From positions 136,347-200,346 of the forward strand of contig CAZTYF010000001.1 of NCBI GenBank assembly GCA_964617455.1: a stretch of DNA of 64,000 nucleotides, in the 5' to 3' direction. The DNA comes from Monoglobus sp964617455 (GTDB lineage Bacteria; Bacillota; Clostridia; Monoglobales; Monoglobaceae). The notes below the pieces were generated by a model. That model was not told the origin of the DNA. It searched no databases and saw nothing but the letters and a program-made list of their open reading frames with translations. The number at the start of each line of letters is the position of its first letter. The first letter of the stretch is position 1. Below are positions 24,696 to 35,534 of the stretch, in pieces. Made by a program: the position numbers and the translations under genes.

Positions 24696-25367
24696 GTGTT
24701 CAAAGAGATACGTTCCCCGGAGGATGTTGTGGATTTGGTGAGGGAAATCGGATTCCTGCCCTTTTTTGCGGGGGAGATTCCCGGATTTTCCGTGGAGGAA
24801 TGCTGCGCCCCCGAATTATGGTTTTCCGAAGAGGAGGACGGACCCTGGGAGTGGAAGGGGCCCATCGTCCGAAGCCTCAAGTGCGTTTACGGAAAATTCT
24901 ATTCGGGAAAGGCCATGTTCATAAGCCCCGATTGGTTCCCGGACTTCGCCAACTACAGAAGACGGGGCAGGGATTTTGAGGAGCTTTTTGAGGAAGGACT
25001 CATTTCCTACAAAGACCGGGACATTTATGAGGAAATACGGAGCGCCGACTCAATCATTTCCAAGGAGCTCAAAAGAGCCCTCGGCTATCGCAAAGGCGGA
25101 AACAGAGGCTTCGACTCCGCCATAACCCGCCTGCAGGCCCAAACCTTTGTGTGCATATCCGATTTTGTGTATATGATAGACAAGCACGGGGCCCCCTATG
25201 GCTGGGGAGTTGCGGAATACAGCACCCCGGAGTTCCTGTACGGAGAGGATTTTGTGACCTCCGCCTACGGCAGAGACCCCCTTGAGTCCCGAGAGCGCAT
25301 AGCGGACCGCCTTCGGGAGGTTTTGCCCTTGGCCGATGACAGGCAGATAGACAAACTGCTCAAGTGA
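24696..25367 (+). CDS. AlkZ-related protein
   Basis: 223 residues from a GTG start with AAGGAG nine bases upstream. The N-terminus FKEIRSPEDVVDLVREIGFLPFFAGEIPGFSVEE, the PELWF and PWEWKGPIVR segments, and YGKFYSGKAMFISPDWFPDFANYRR match a small Bacillota family related to AlkZ DNA glycosylases. AlkZ enzymes unhook DNA crosslinks using QxQ/QxD motifs; none is evident, so activity is uncertain. It is divergent from the transporter gene. Confidence 0.55.
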   Translation: MFKEIRSPEDVVDLVREIGFLPFFAGEIPGFSVEECCAPELWFSEEEDGPWEWKGPIVRSLKCVYGKFYSGKAMFISPDWFPDFANYRRRGRDFEELFEEGLISYKDRDIYEEIRSADSIISKELKRALGYRKGGNRGFDSAITRLQAQTFVCISDFVYMIDKHGAPYGWGVAEYSTPEFLYGEDFVTSAYGRDPLESRERIADRLREVLPLADDRQIDKLLK

Positions 25368-25473
25368 TGCCGAACGGGGAAACTCGTTGAGACATAAAAA
25401 TTCCCTTGTCTTATTTGTGCGCCCCGGGGACGTATTTCCCCTCGGGTTTGGTGAACTTTTTTTGAAAAAACGA

Positions 25474-25502
25474 TTTACATCGGATGCAAACTGTGGTATC
25501 AT
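25474..25502 (+). promoter_or_regulatory. Promoter of fhs
   Basis: TTTACA (25474-25479), 17-base spacer, TATCAT (25497-25502), 57 bases before the start of fhs. Confidence 0.6.
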
Positions 25503-25559
25503 CTCAATGGGAAAGGGAATCCCGAAATTTTAAATTACCGATTACTTAGGAGGCAAAGT

Positions 25560-27233
25560 ATGAAAACGGATATTGAAATTGCTCAAAATGCGAATATGCT
25601 CCCCATAAGCGAAATTGCCCGCGGTCTGGGAATGAGCTCGGATGATATTGAGCTGTATGGAAAATATAAAGCAAAAATCGGCGAGGACTATCTTCGGAGT
25701 CTTGAGGACAAACCGGAGGGCAAGCTGATTCTCGTGACGGCAATCAACCCCACCCCTGCGGGAGAAGGAAAGACCACCGTCACGGTCGGCTTGGGAGAGG
25801 CGATGCCCAAAATCGGCAAAAATGCCATCATCGCCCTGAGAGAGCCCTCAATGGGCCCGGTTATGGGAATCAAGGGCGGCGCCGCAGGCGGCGGCTATGC
25901 CCAGGTGGTGCCTATGGAGGACATAAATCTGCACTTCACCGGAGATATGCATGCCATCACCGCCGCCAACAATCTGCTGTCGGCAGCCATTGACAATCAC
26001 ATCCATCAGGGCAACGAACTCCAAATCGACGCCCGCAGAATCACCTGGAAACGGTGTATGGATATGAACGACAGGGCCCTGCGGGAGGTTGTTGTGGGTT
26101 TGGGAGGCAAAATAAACGGCTTCCCCCGCCAGGACGGCTTCAACATCACCGTGGCCAGCGAGATTATGGCAATCCTGTGCCTCTCCAACGATTTGGACGA
26201 TTTGAGAGACAGAATCGGCCGCATAGTCATAGGCTACAACTACTCGGGAGAGCCCGTGACGGCGGGGCAGCTCAAAGTGGACGGGGCCATGACCCTGCTC
26301 CTCAAGGACGCCCTCAAGCCCAATTTGGTTCAGACCCTGGAAAATACCCCCTGCCTTATGCACGGCGGTCCTTTTGCCAACATAGCCCACGGCTGCAACT
26401 CCATTCGGGCCACCAAGGCGGGACTCAAGTTGGCAGACTATTGCATCACCGAGGCTGGTTTCGGCAGCGACTTGGGAGCCGAGAAATTTATGGACATCAA
26501 ATGCCGCGCGGCGGGCCTGAGCCCCGACTGCGTTGTGTTGGTTGCCACCGCAAAGGCCCTCAAATACAACAGCGGCAGCTTGGCGGCGGACGCCCTCAAG
26601 AGCGAGAATTTGGAGGCCCTCAAAGCGGGAATTGCGAACCTGGGCAAACATATAGAGAATATGAAGAAATACGGCGTGCCCGTGGTTGTGGCCATAAACA
26701 GATTCGACACGGACACGGAGGGAGAGCTTGACTACATAAAAGAGTACTGCGAAGAGCAGGGCGTCAAATGCGCCTTGTGCGAAGTGTTCGCCAAGGGCGG
26801 AGAGGGCGGCACAGAGTTGGCTCGGGCCGTTGTTGACACCATAGAAAACGAGCCTGCGGACTTTAAGCCCCTCTACAATGCCAATTTGCCCATCAAGGAA
26901 AAGATTGAAATCATCGCACGGGAAATATACGGAGCAAGTGCGGTTAATTACACAAGCGCCGCCAACAGCCAGATTTTGAATCTGACCAATTTGGGATATG
27001 ACAAAATCCCCGTTTGTATGGCAAAGACCCAATACTCCCTGTCGGACGACCCCCATCTTTTGGGCAGACCCCGGGACTTCTCCGTCACCATTCGGGAAGT
27101 CACCGTGTCAAGCGGCGCGGGATTCTTGGTTGCCCTCACCGGGGCGGTTATGACCATGCCCGGACTTCCCAAAGTTCCCGCCGCCAACAACATGAGCATT
27201 GATAAAGACGGCACCATCGTGGGTCTGTTCTGA
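25560..27233 (+). CDS. fhs: Formate--tetrahydrofolate ligase
   Basis: 557 residues, complete. It joins formate to tetrahydrofolate using ATP, giving 10-formyl-THF for purines and one-carbon flow. Visible features are the ATP loop PTPAGEGKTTVTVGLGEAM, REPSMGPVMGIKGGAAGGGYAQVVPMEDINLHFTGD, and GFGSDLGAEKFMDIKCR. AGGAGG precedes the ATG. mnmG follows 26 bases after. Confidence 0.98.
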   Translation: MKTDIEIAQNANMLPISEIARGLGMSSDDIELYGKYKAKIGEDYLRSLEDKPEGKLILVTAINPTPAGEGKTTVTVGLGEAMPKIGKNAIIALREPSMGPVMGIKGGAAGGGYAQVVPMEDINLHFTGDMHAITAANNLLSAAIDNHIHQGNELQIDARRITWKRCMDMNDRALREVVVGLGGKINGFPRQDGFNITVASEIMAILCLSNDLDDLRDRIGRIVIGYNYSGEPVTAGQLKVDGAMTLLLKDALKPNLVQTLENTPCLMHGGPFANIAHGCNSIRATKAGLKLADYCITEAGFGSDLGAEKFMDIKCRAAGLSPDCVVLVATAKALKYNSGSLAADALKSENLEALKAGIANLGKHIENMKKYGVPVVVAINRFDTDTEGELDYIKEYCEEQGVKCALCEVFAKGGEGGTELARAVVDTIENEPADFKPLYNANLPIKEKIEIIAREIYGASAVNYTSAANSQILNLTNLGYDKIPVCMAKTQYSLSDDPHLLGRPRDFSVTIREVTVSSGAGFLVALTGAVMTMPGLPKVPAANNMSIDKDGTIVGLF

Positions 27234-27259
27234 GGGCGGCAAAGGCGAGGCGGATATAT

Positions 27260-29155
27260 TTGAATAAACCGATTTTCACTTCAAAAGATATATACGATGT
27301 TATTGTAATCGGGGGCGGCCACGCCGGAATTGAGGCCGCCCTCGCTTCTGCGCGCCTCGGTATGAAAACCTGCATCTTTTCAATCGGTTTGGATTCCGTG
27401 GCCAACCTGCCCTGCAACCCCAGCATCGGCGGCACCGCCAAGGGACACCTTGTGCGGGAAATTGACGCCTTGGGGGGAGAGATGGGCAAGGCGGCGGACG
27501 AAAACACAATCCAGTCCCGAATGCTCAATTTGGGCAAGGGCCCTGCGGTTCACTCTCTCAGGGCCCAAATCGACAGGACGAACTACAAAGCCCATATGAA
27601 GCACAGAATCGAGCTTCAGGACAATCTGGATTTGCGCCAGGGGGAGATTACGGAGGTGTGCCTGGACGACAGCAACCGTGTCCGCTCCGTGGTGACCGAT
27701 TCGGGCATCGAATTTCTGTGCCGAGCCGCCGTATTGTGCACGGGAACCTATCTGAACGCCAAAATCATCATCGGGGAATATTCCAAAGAGAGCGGTCCGG
27801 ACGGTGTTTTCCCCGCCAGGGAACTTTCCGAAAATCTCAAAAAAATCGGCGTGAAAATGCGCCGCTTCAAAACGGGAACCCCGCCCCGAATCAACAGCCG
27901 AACAATTGACTATTCGAAGCTTGAGGAGCAAATCGGGGACAGGGAAATCACCCCTTTTTCTTTTGAAACCGACCCGAAAACCCTCGGGAACAAAATCGCC
28001 TGCCATATAACCTACACCGGGGAGGAGACCCACAAAATAATCCGAGACAACCTGGACCGCTCCCCCATTTACGGCAGCGGCGGCATAACCGGCATAGGGC
28101 CCCGATACTGCCCATCCATTGAGGACAAGGTTGTGCGTTTTGCCGACAAGGACAGGCACCAGCTCTTTGTGGAGCCTATGGGCCTTGAGACGGAAGAGGT
28201 CTATCTTCAGGGATTTTCCAGCAGTATGCCCGAGGATATCCAAATCGAAATGGTCCACTCCCTGCCCGGCTTTGAAAACGCCCAAATTATGCGCAGCGCC
28301 TATGCCATAGAATACGACTGCGCCGACCCCACCTGCCTGTATCCCACTTTGGAGTTCAAAGAAATCGGCGGACTCTATGGGGCGGGGCAGTTCAACGGCA
28401 CCTCCGGCTATGAGGAGGCGGCGGCCCAGGGCCTTATTGCGGGAATCAACGCGGCCCGAAAAATTTCGGGAAAGCCCCCCTTCACCTTGGACAGGTCCGA
28501 GGCATACATCGGCACCCTAATCGACGATTTGGTCACAAAGGGCACCAACGAGCCCTATCGGATGATGACCTCCCGCAGCGAGTATCGGCTTTTGCTCAGG
28601 CAGGACAACGCGGACCTGCGCCTGACCCCCAAAGGCTATGAAATAGGCCTCATATCCGAGGAGCGGTATGAAAAATTCCTCGAAAAAAAACGGCTGATTG
28701 ACGAGGAAACCGAAAGGCTCAAAAACCTCACCTTCCCGCCGAGCCCCGCCGTGAACGAATATTTGGAGAGCATCGGCTCCTCGCCTTTGACTTCCGGAGC
28801 CAAGGGGGACGAGCTTTTGCGGCGCCCCAAAGTGACCTATGAGGGTATGGGAGCCATCGACAAGGACAGGCCTCCCCTGCCTCGGGATGTTACGGAGCAG
28901 GTGGAAATCAGCATAAAATACGCAGGCTACATAGAGCGCCAGAAAAAACAGGCCGAGCGGTTCCGCAAAACAGAGAAGAAAAAGCTGCCCGAAAACACGG
29001 ACTATGAAAAGATAAAGGGTCTCAGATTGGAGGCAAGGCAAAAGCTGAACCAAATCAGGCCCACCTCCTTGGGGCAGGCATCCCGAATCTCCGGAGTGAA
29101 CCCGGCGGACATCGCCGTCTTGATGGTGTGGCTCAAAAACGGCGGGGAGAATTAA
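27260..29155 (+). CDS. mnmG: tRNA uridine-5-carboxymethylaminomethyl modification enzyme MnmG
   Basis: 631 residues. With MnmE it makes cmnm5U34 in tRNA wobble positions using FAD. FAD loop VIGGGHAGIEAALASARLG lies at residues 16-35. Other motifs are CNPSIGGTAKGHLVREIDALGG, GTPPRI and GLYGAGQFNGTSGYEEAAAQG. The start is TTG, because the only later ATG would cut off the FAD loop. Its partner mnmE is not nearby. Confidence 0.96.
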   Translation: MNKPIFTSKDIYDVIVIGGGHAGIEAALASARLGMKTCIFSIGLDSVANLPCNPSIGGTAKGHLVREIDALGGEMGKAADENTIQSRMLNLGKGPAVHSLRAQIDRTNYKAHMKHRIELQDNLDLRQGEITEVCLDDSNRVRSVVTDSGIEFLCRAAVLCTGTYLNAKIIIGEYSKESGPDGVFPARELSENLKKIGVKMRRFKTGTPPRINSRTIDYSKLEEQIGDREITPFSFETDPKTLGNKIACHITYTGEETHKIIRDNLDRSPIYGSGGITGIGPRYCPSIEDKVVRFADKDRHQLFVEPMGLETEEVYLQGFSSSMPEDIQIEMVHSLPGFENAQIMRSAYAIEYDCADPTCLYPTLEFKEIGGLYGAGQFNGTSGYEEAAAQGLIAGINAARKISGKPPFTLDRSEAYIGTLIDDLVTKGTNEPYRMMTSRSEYRLLLRQDNADLRLTPKGYEIGLISEERYEKFLEKKRLIDEETERLKNLTFPPSPAVNEYLESIGSSPLTSGAKGDELLRRPKVTYEGMGAIDKDRPPLPRDVTEQVEISIKYAGYIERQKKQAERFRKTEKKKLPENTDYEKIKGLRLEARQKLNQIRPTSLGQASRISGVNPADIAVLMVWLKNGGEN

Positions 29156-29288
29156 TCGAAATTTTATAAAATGTTTAAATCAAAGACACAAAACCCCGCA
29201 TCCTATCTTGTATAATAGAACATGAAAAACGCCTCGGTTGCGGTTCGAGAGCAATTTATTCAAACTAATATAATAAGGAGAAACCAAA

Positions 29289-30077
29289 ATGAACAAACCA
29301 AAGCAAATTCTTTGTATATTCCTCAGCGGCCTGCTTATGGCGGGAGTTTTGTCCGGCTGCGGCAAGGATGCCACGGAATCGGAGGACCTGGCGGAAAAAA
29401 CCGACACAAGCCAAAGCGAAAAAGCCGATATGACGGGCCCGGATGCGACCCCCTATGCGGCCCAATCGGTGCCCCATCAATTTCGGGCGTCCGGCTCCAA
29501 CATAACGGAGCGGGACGGCGGCGGAGTGGATGTTGCGGTGGAGGAGCGCAGCGGTGAGGAGCGCTATTCCTTCCAAGAGGAGGATTTGGGCTTTGTGGAC
29601 ACCATGAGCGGCGCCTTTATCAAAATCGGAATGTCTCTTGACGAGATTGAAAGCCTCATAGGCAAGCCTCGGTACATAGACGGCCAGGATAACAGGTTCT
29701 ACAGCGGAATTGCCATAAAGTATGACGGCGATATGAAGGCCGTCCGTTTGGTGGTGGCTGCGGGAAATATGGAAACGGGAGACTCTCCCGAAAGATTCGT
29801 CACCTCCCGGGGAGTGAAATTGGGCTCAAGCATTGAGGAATTCGCCTCGGTATACGGGGATGAATACAACAATCCCCAAGAGGGGGGAGAGGACAGCTCC
29901 GCCACCAGAGCCGTGAGATACTATACCAAAAACGGTGACGGCTATGAATATGCGGGGAACGATTTTACCAAACTTAACGGAGACACCGCCTCAATCGTGA
30001 GCCAGTTCTTCATCTTCTCCCCGGAGACGGGAGGCCTCAGCGTGATTTCCCTCCAGCAGGGTCTGGATACGATGTGA
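29289..30077 (+). CDS. Lipoprotein with two BamE/SmpA-like repeats
   Basis: 262 residues. A signal with lipobox (GLLMAGVLSGC, Cys at about 23) is followed by an acidic low-complexity linker (residues 24-95). The globular part has GAFIKIGMSLDEIESLIGKPRY and a second related segment GVKLGSSIEEFASVYGDEY, each like the small alpha-beta fold of the SmpA/BamE group. It is anchored on the outer face of the membrane. A TATAAT lies at 29211-29216 without a good -35. The function is unknown. Confidence 0.7.
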   Translation: MNKPKQILCIFLSGLLMAGVLSGCGKDATESEDLAEKTDTSQSEKADMTGPDATPYAAQSVPHQFRASGSNITERDGGGVDVAVEERSGEERYSFQEEDLGFVDTMSGAFIKIGMSLDEIESLIGKPRYIDGQDNRFYSGIAIKYDGDMKAVRLVVAAGNMETGDSPERFVTSRGVKLGSSIEEFASVYGDEYNNPQEGGEDSSATRAVRYYTKNGDGYEYAGNDFTKLNGDTASIVSQFFIFSPETGGLSVISLQQGLDTM

Positions 30078-30166
30078 GATAAATTCCGCGGAATTATTCA
30101 CAAATCGTTAAATTATTTTTTACAGATTATTAACCCTCGGATTTTTAAAAGTGCTATAATACAAAC

Positions 30167-30272
30167 AGTGGCGGGAAACACCATCCGCCACAGAGTTTAA
30201 ACATAAACTCCCTCCCTTTTAATTTATTTCAGTTTATAAGGCCGCTCCCCCAAACGGCCTTATATTTTTTTT
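30167..30272 (+). ncRNA. Candidate small regulatory RNA with CU-rich seed
   Basis: A TATAAT at 30155-30160 (weak -35) is followed by about 105 bases with three hairpins: GTGGCGG/CCGCCAC, GAGTTTA-AACA-TAAACTC, and the terminator ATAAGGCCG/CGGCCTTAT (30236-30263) plus a T run. Between hairpins 2 and 3 is the CCTCCC stretch, complementary to ribosome-binding sites. No reading frame with a start signal lies inside. The shape resembles C-rich sRNAs such as RsaE/RoxS, but no family is recognised. Confidence 0.45.
30236..30272 (+). terminator. Terminator of the candidate small RNA
   Basis: Nine-bp stem (30236-30244 with 30255-30263), ten-base loop, eight following T residues. Confidence 0.8.
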
Positions 30273-30372
30273 CGAAAAATTCGCTTCTTCGCATCTGAAC
30301 AAGTCCTGTGAGGAATTCTCGTTCTCCCGGCCCGCTTTTTGAAAAGAGCGGGAAAAATCTTACAATTTTATG

Positions 30373-30402
30373 TTGACAAAGCTATGTATATCCTGTTAAA
30401 AT
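30373..30402 (+). promoter_or_regulatory. Promoter of the M60 peptidase gene
   Basis: TTGACA (30373-30378), 18-base spacer, TAAAAT (30397-30402), 61 bases before the start. Confidence 0.65.
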
Positions 30403-30463
30403 CTATGTATTGAAAATAACGACAATATCAACATAAGAATCGGCTTTAGGGAGGATTGAGAAT

Positions 30464-33400
30464 ATGAAACGAATAATATCGGGACTTGTCGCTTTGATAA
30501 TGATATTGGGGCTTTGCCCGTTTGTGTTGGCTGCGGCCGGTAACGCAGCGATTGAAACCGCCACCGTCACCTTCAGCCCCATGGGATATTTGGAAAACAA
30601 CGTGGCCTACAGAAATGCCTATATGGCGGACATAGAACGAAAGGCCACCGTCACCACTTCCGCAAAAACCGCATCCGGGGATGTAAGCTATTGCTACGAC
30701 GGCAGCACGGGCACCTGCTGGGGCGGCAGCCAAATAAATACACCGGAGACGAGTAATTGGGAAGTTACCTTCACCTTTGAATCTCCCGAATCCATAGGCA
30801 GAATTCTGTATGAGGCCCACAGCAGCGGCGCGGGATTTGCGGCCTCCTTTGAGATTTGGGGCAGCGAGAGCGACGGTGAGGAGCTCAAGCATATTATAGA
30901 CGGTGAGTTCGAGCATAACACCAACGGAGTGCAGGGCAAAGTCCTGATTTCATTCAAAGAGAGAACATTCAAAAAATTGAAGTTCGTTTGGAAGACGATT
31001 TCGGGCTCAAGTGTATATTTCTATGCCTCCGAGTTCGGCTTTTGGAAAGCGGAAAGCAAAGAGGATGCCGCAACGCGGGAAAAACTGGAAAAGGATGTGC
31101 GGGACCTGTTTCTTGACGACTCCTGCACCTCTTTGGCCTACGGCGTAGATACGGACACGGTGGAAGCCTTGGCGGAGGAATGTGAGGCATACAATGTCCC
31201 GGGGATATTTTCTCCCTATTTGGAGGCGGCCCTTGCCATTATGGGTGAGCCGGGCCACGACGATATCCACGAGCCCATCACCCTCAGCCAGCGGGGCGAG
31301 AGGAACAAGGAGTTTTCCAGAGTTCGCAGCACCTATGTGATAGGCGGACAATACGATGTGAGCGGCTATTATGCACGGCCCGGGGAAGTAATCGGCGTAT
31401 ATGCCAGCTATGACGAGGAGGGCCCCGCTCCGAGCATTGTCTTTGCCACCGCCAATCGGTCCTGGTCGGATTCCTGGTTCGGAGGCTGGGACGGCATAAA
31501 ATTGGAAAACGGATACAACACCATAGACTGCACGGGTATGGACGGCTGCCAGCTGATATATTTCTATAACCCCGCCCTCCCCGGTGAGCAAGAATTTGCA
31601 CCGGTGGTGCGCCTCTCGGGAGGCACCAAATACCCCGTGTACCGATATAATTCGCAAAACCCCGAGGCCAGCGACGACGGGACTGCGTTTATGGACGAGC
31701 TCAAAAGCTACTGCGAAGAGGTCAAGAAAACGGTTATCGATGCGGATGTGGAGGCCGGAAAAGGCAAATACAACGTCTGCGAACTGGTTTCGGACAGGAT
31801 AGTTTTGACCACAAGCGCTTTGGGCGCCCTGCCCGGCCTTGAGAAAAAGAAGGAATATAAAAACGAAGACGGCACCGCGAGGACATACAGCGGGCCCAAG
31901 GACCTTATGGAGCTTTGGGACCAAGTGATGGTTGAGGACTATGCAAAATATATGGGCTTTAATACGGACGACCCCACCCACGAGGACTATATGCCCCGTC
32001 CCGCCATGCTGTGGAGGGTATACACCGAGGGGTACGGTCTCGCCTGGGCACAGAGCATCTATGCCGCCTGGAACGCATCCAGCTTTGACGTAAACGTCAA
32101 AAATGACGAGGATATGTGGAATAAGGATGCCTATTTGCTCCTGACCGACCCGAGTGTGCTTTTGGATGCCAACTGGGCCACATACCATGAGCTGGGACAT
32201 GTTTACGATTCGGGCCAAATCGGATTCGGAGAATCCACAAACAACCTCTATGCCCTTATGGCCTCCGTCAAATATACGGGAAAGACAAGGATGGAGAGCG
32301 AAAACCGCTGGTACAGACACCTTTTGGCGGCCCTGAACGACGGCATAGTTCCGGACGACGATATGATTTTCTATCCCGCCACCATAATATTCCAGCTGGA
32401 GTTTGTGGATTTTGATAATACGGCCCTATATAAGGACATCGACAGCCTCTATGGCAAGGCGTGCCGCTATGCAAGGCTCCACCGCGGCCAGGTGGACAAA
32501 ATCTCCGACAAGAACGACAGACTGATATATTGCCTCTCCATGGGTGCGGGAGTGGATTTGAGCGACGTCTTTGCCATATATGGACATCCCGTAAGCGATG
32601 AAGTCAAATGGATGCTCAAAAAACTCCCCAAGGACGAAAGACCTCTTGCATATGCCGACATCAGAACCGATATGAGCGGCGGCTTTACGGAGGAGCAAAA
32701 AACCAAAGAACCTACGGTCACCCTTTCATATATTACGGACAAAGGCTCAAAAATCCGTCTCACTATGGACCAAAACACCTATACAGACGACAGCGGCTCC
32801 GATGCGAATCTCCAGTGCTTTGAAATCAAGCGGAAAGATACAACGAACGGAAGCAACGGGGAGCCCGAATTCCTGGGCATCACAAGGGACGATTTGTCCA
32901 CGTCCGAGAATGAGCTCTATATATTTGATGACCATAACATTGAGCCGAGCCATACCTATGAATACACGGTGACCCCCTATGATTGCAGCCTGAAAAAGGG
33001 CAAGGAAACGAAAGTGACTTCCACCGATATAACCATAGGCGATGAGTGCTATGTGCCCCTCACTTGGCTGGGCCTCAACGGAAAGAGCAGCAGCAATGCC
33101 AAAATAGGAGTGGGCAAGGAACTGAAAGTTCGGGTGGACTATGCTCCCCTGGGCAGCACCTATGACTTTGCCTATATGTCCTGGAATTTGGAAACAAACA
33201 ACGGCGTATTTGAGATAAAAGACGACCCGGANNNNNNNNNNNNNNNNNNNNNNNNNNNNNNNNNNNNNNNNNNNNNNNNNNNNNNNNNNNNNNNNNNNNN
33301 NNNNNNNNNNNNNNNNNNNNNNNNNNNNNNNTGTCCTGGAATTTGGAAACAAACAACGGCGTATTTGAGATAAAAGACGACCCGGACTATCCGGGAGACC

Positions 33401-35469
33401 CCTCCCGCAAGGTGATATACGCCAAAAAGGCAGGCTCCGACGTTTTGAGAGTCTTTGCGGGCGGAGAGCAGCAGGGCACAAGAAGCGCCCAAGGCTACGG
33501 AAGAGACGAAAACGGGTATCTGCGCACGGCGCCCCAGGTGAAGGCGGAACTGAAGCTGTCCACCGAAGGAACGGGCACCGCCTATGTGAGACTCGAGGGC
33601 CTGAAAATGGAAAAAGATAGGCTCTATCTCCAAAAGGGCCAGGAGAGTGAAATCCTGTTTGAGAAGATTCCCGCCGCCGCATCCACCCAACTGACTCCGG
33701 AATGGTCCACATCAAACGACGAGGTGGTGACCGTGGATACGGACGGAAAAGTGAAAGCCGTGGGAGCGGGAGAGGCCACCGTCACGGTATCCCTAAGAGA
33801 TCCGGGACCCACCACCGAAGACGGGGAGCTCCTTGAAGAGGAGAGGGAGTTTACCGAAACTTGCATTGTTCAAGTGACGGATGAGGCCATACCTCCCACC
33901 GATATCAAAATCGATTCCTGGGCGGAAAGAGAGGGCGAAACCCCCATACTCTATTCCGGCGAAATGAACTTTAGGGAGTTGACCGTATCCGCCATCCCCG
34001 AAAACGCCACCTTTAACGAAAAGGATGTTAAATGGGAAATAGCGGAATCCAAGGCGGAAGGCGACAATCTGCCGGAGGAATTTAATAGCTATGTGGCCAT
34101 GCTCAATTTGTTTGACAAGGGCGATAACGTTATAGGAGCCTTTGGAATGTGTGACGGCACTGTAACGATTAAGGCATCCCTTACGGTACCGGGCAGCGAA
34201 ACTCCCCTTACAAATACTTTGCAAGTAAAAGTGGATAAGGAAGCCAATCCGGTTTTGCCCGAGGGCATACGGCGGCTTAGGCTCAACCAAACCTCCGCGA
34301 ATATTAAGAAAGACGAAACCCTCAGTTTGACGGTTTCGGGGGAACCCGAGTCTGCCTTGAATGCGGGGAAGATAACCTGGGAGAGCTCCGACACGAATGT
34401 GGCGACGGTTACGGCGAATGAGACGGATTCAAAATCGGCAACCGTCACCGGTGTAAATCCCGGCAAGGCGGAAATATCCTGCCTTATAAACGGAAAGAAG
34501 GCCGCATGCACCGTAACGGTCACGGGAGAGACGCCCCTCACCGGTCTCAAATTTGAGGACGGAAAAGAAAGCGAGGAAAGTGCCGAAAGGACTCTCAATG
34601 TGGGAGACACCTATCCTCTCCTGCTTGCCCCGGTTCCCGCCAATGCGACCAATCTTGAGAATGTGAAGTGGACCTGTTCGAACGGTGATGGTGTGATAAA
34701 ACTTGACGATAAAAGAGGTCTTGCGGAGGCGGTTGGGGAAGGCACCGCAACCGTCACGGGAACGATTACCCAAAACGGAAACGGCACCAAGACCGAAAAG
34801 AGCTTCAACTGCAAATTCACCGTCACCAAGAAATCGGTGCCCCTGACCGATGTGGCCATAAGCGAAACGGCCGCCCGATTGGAAGTGGGTGAGCAAATAA
34901 CCCTGAGCCTGTCCCCCAGACCCTTCAATGCAAACACCGAGGATGTTAAGAATATAAGCTGGACCTCAAGCAACGAAAATGCCGTATCCCTGACAACCAA
35001 TGGGGACGGCAGCGTAACGGCCAAAGCCGTAGGCGAGGGCGTGGCGCAAATCACCGGAAAGATGGGAGAATTCTCCGCCTCCTGTGAGATTGCGGTTGAG
35101 AAAATACCGGATGTGTACGGCGGATTCGGCCTGACCACGGAGATAATCAAATCCGAGGACAGAAAGAATATAACGGCCGTAAAGGTCTTAAATGTCGGCG
35201 GTGAACCCCTGCCCGAAAAAATGACCGTCCTGATTGCGGTATATCACCAAAACGTCCTCACAAGCTCCACCATGAAGGATTTGACCTCGTCGAATTTTGC
35301 AAAGCCCGAAAGCGGAGGACCCGATGAGGCGACGGTGACACTCGATCCTCCCGTAGAACTGACGGAGGGCAGCACGGCCAAGGTCTTCGTCTTTGACAGC
35401 CTTGCCAACATCTCTCCCAAAGCCAGAGCCAACAAAACGGCACCCGTTGCAACTCCCTCTCCCCAATGA
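30464..35469 (+). CDS. Large secreted M60/enhancin-like metallopeptidase with discoidin-like and bacterial Ig domains (split by assembly gap)
   Basis: Once the artificial gap and duplicated 55 bases are removed (155 bases in all), the gene is 4851 bases, one frame of 1616 residues. A signal peptide (MKRIISGLVALIMILGLCPFVLA) leads to a discoidin/CBM32-like domain (about 60-190). The M60 peptidase has HELGH at residues 575-579 and E590, fitting HExxH-X(8-24)-E, and an N-terminal accessory region. M60 enzymes cleave mucin-type glycoproteins. C-terminal are a fibronectin-like region and at least four BIG2-type Ig domains (VTWSSSN-type motifs such as EWSTSNDEVVTVD and WTSSNENAVSL), and a final module shared with the pectate lyase. 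It ends PVATPSPQ with no sortase motif. Confidence 0.85.
33232..33331. other. Assembly gap (100 N) with 55-base overlapping flanks
   Basis: The 55 bases before the gap (33177-33231) are identical to the 55 bases after it (33332-33386). This is the mark of two contigs whose ends overlap by one k-mer and were joined by a fixed-size spacer. The real sequence has one copy and no gap. Confidence 0.95.
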
Positions 35470-35486
35470 CGGGAGGGTAAAGCATA

Positions 35487-35527
35487 GGGGCGGAACAGCT
35501 CAAGACTGTTCCGCCCCGATTTTATTT
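35487..35527. terminator. Terminator after the M60 gene
   Basis: Perfect 12-bp stem GGGGCGGAACAG/CTGTTCCGCCCC with a 7-base loop and following ATTTTATTT. It probably also serves the convergent HAD gene. Confidence 0.85.
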
Positions 35528-35534
35528 GGGAATT

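Noticed and set aside
33177..33386. A 55-base direct repeat around the N run as a biological repeat or duplication
   Set aside because: Exact overlap around exactly 100 Ns, and frame restored only when one copy is removed, show a scaffolding artefact.
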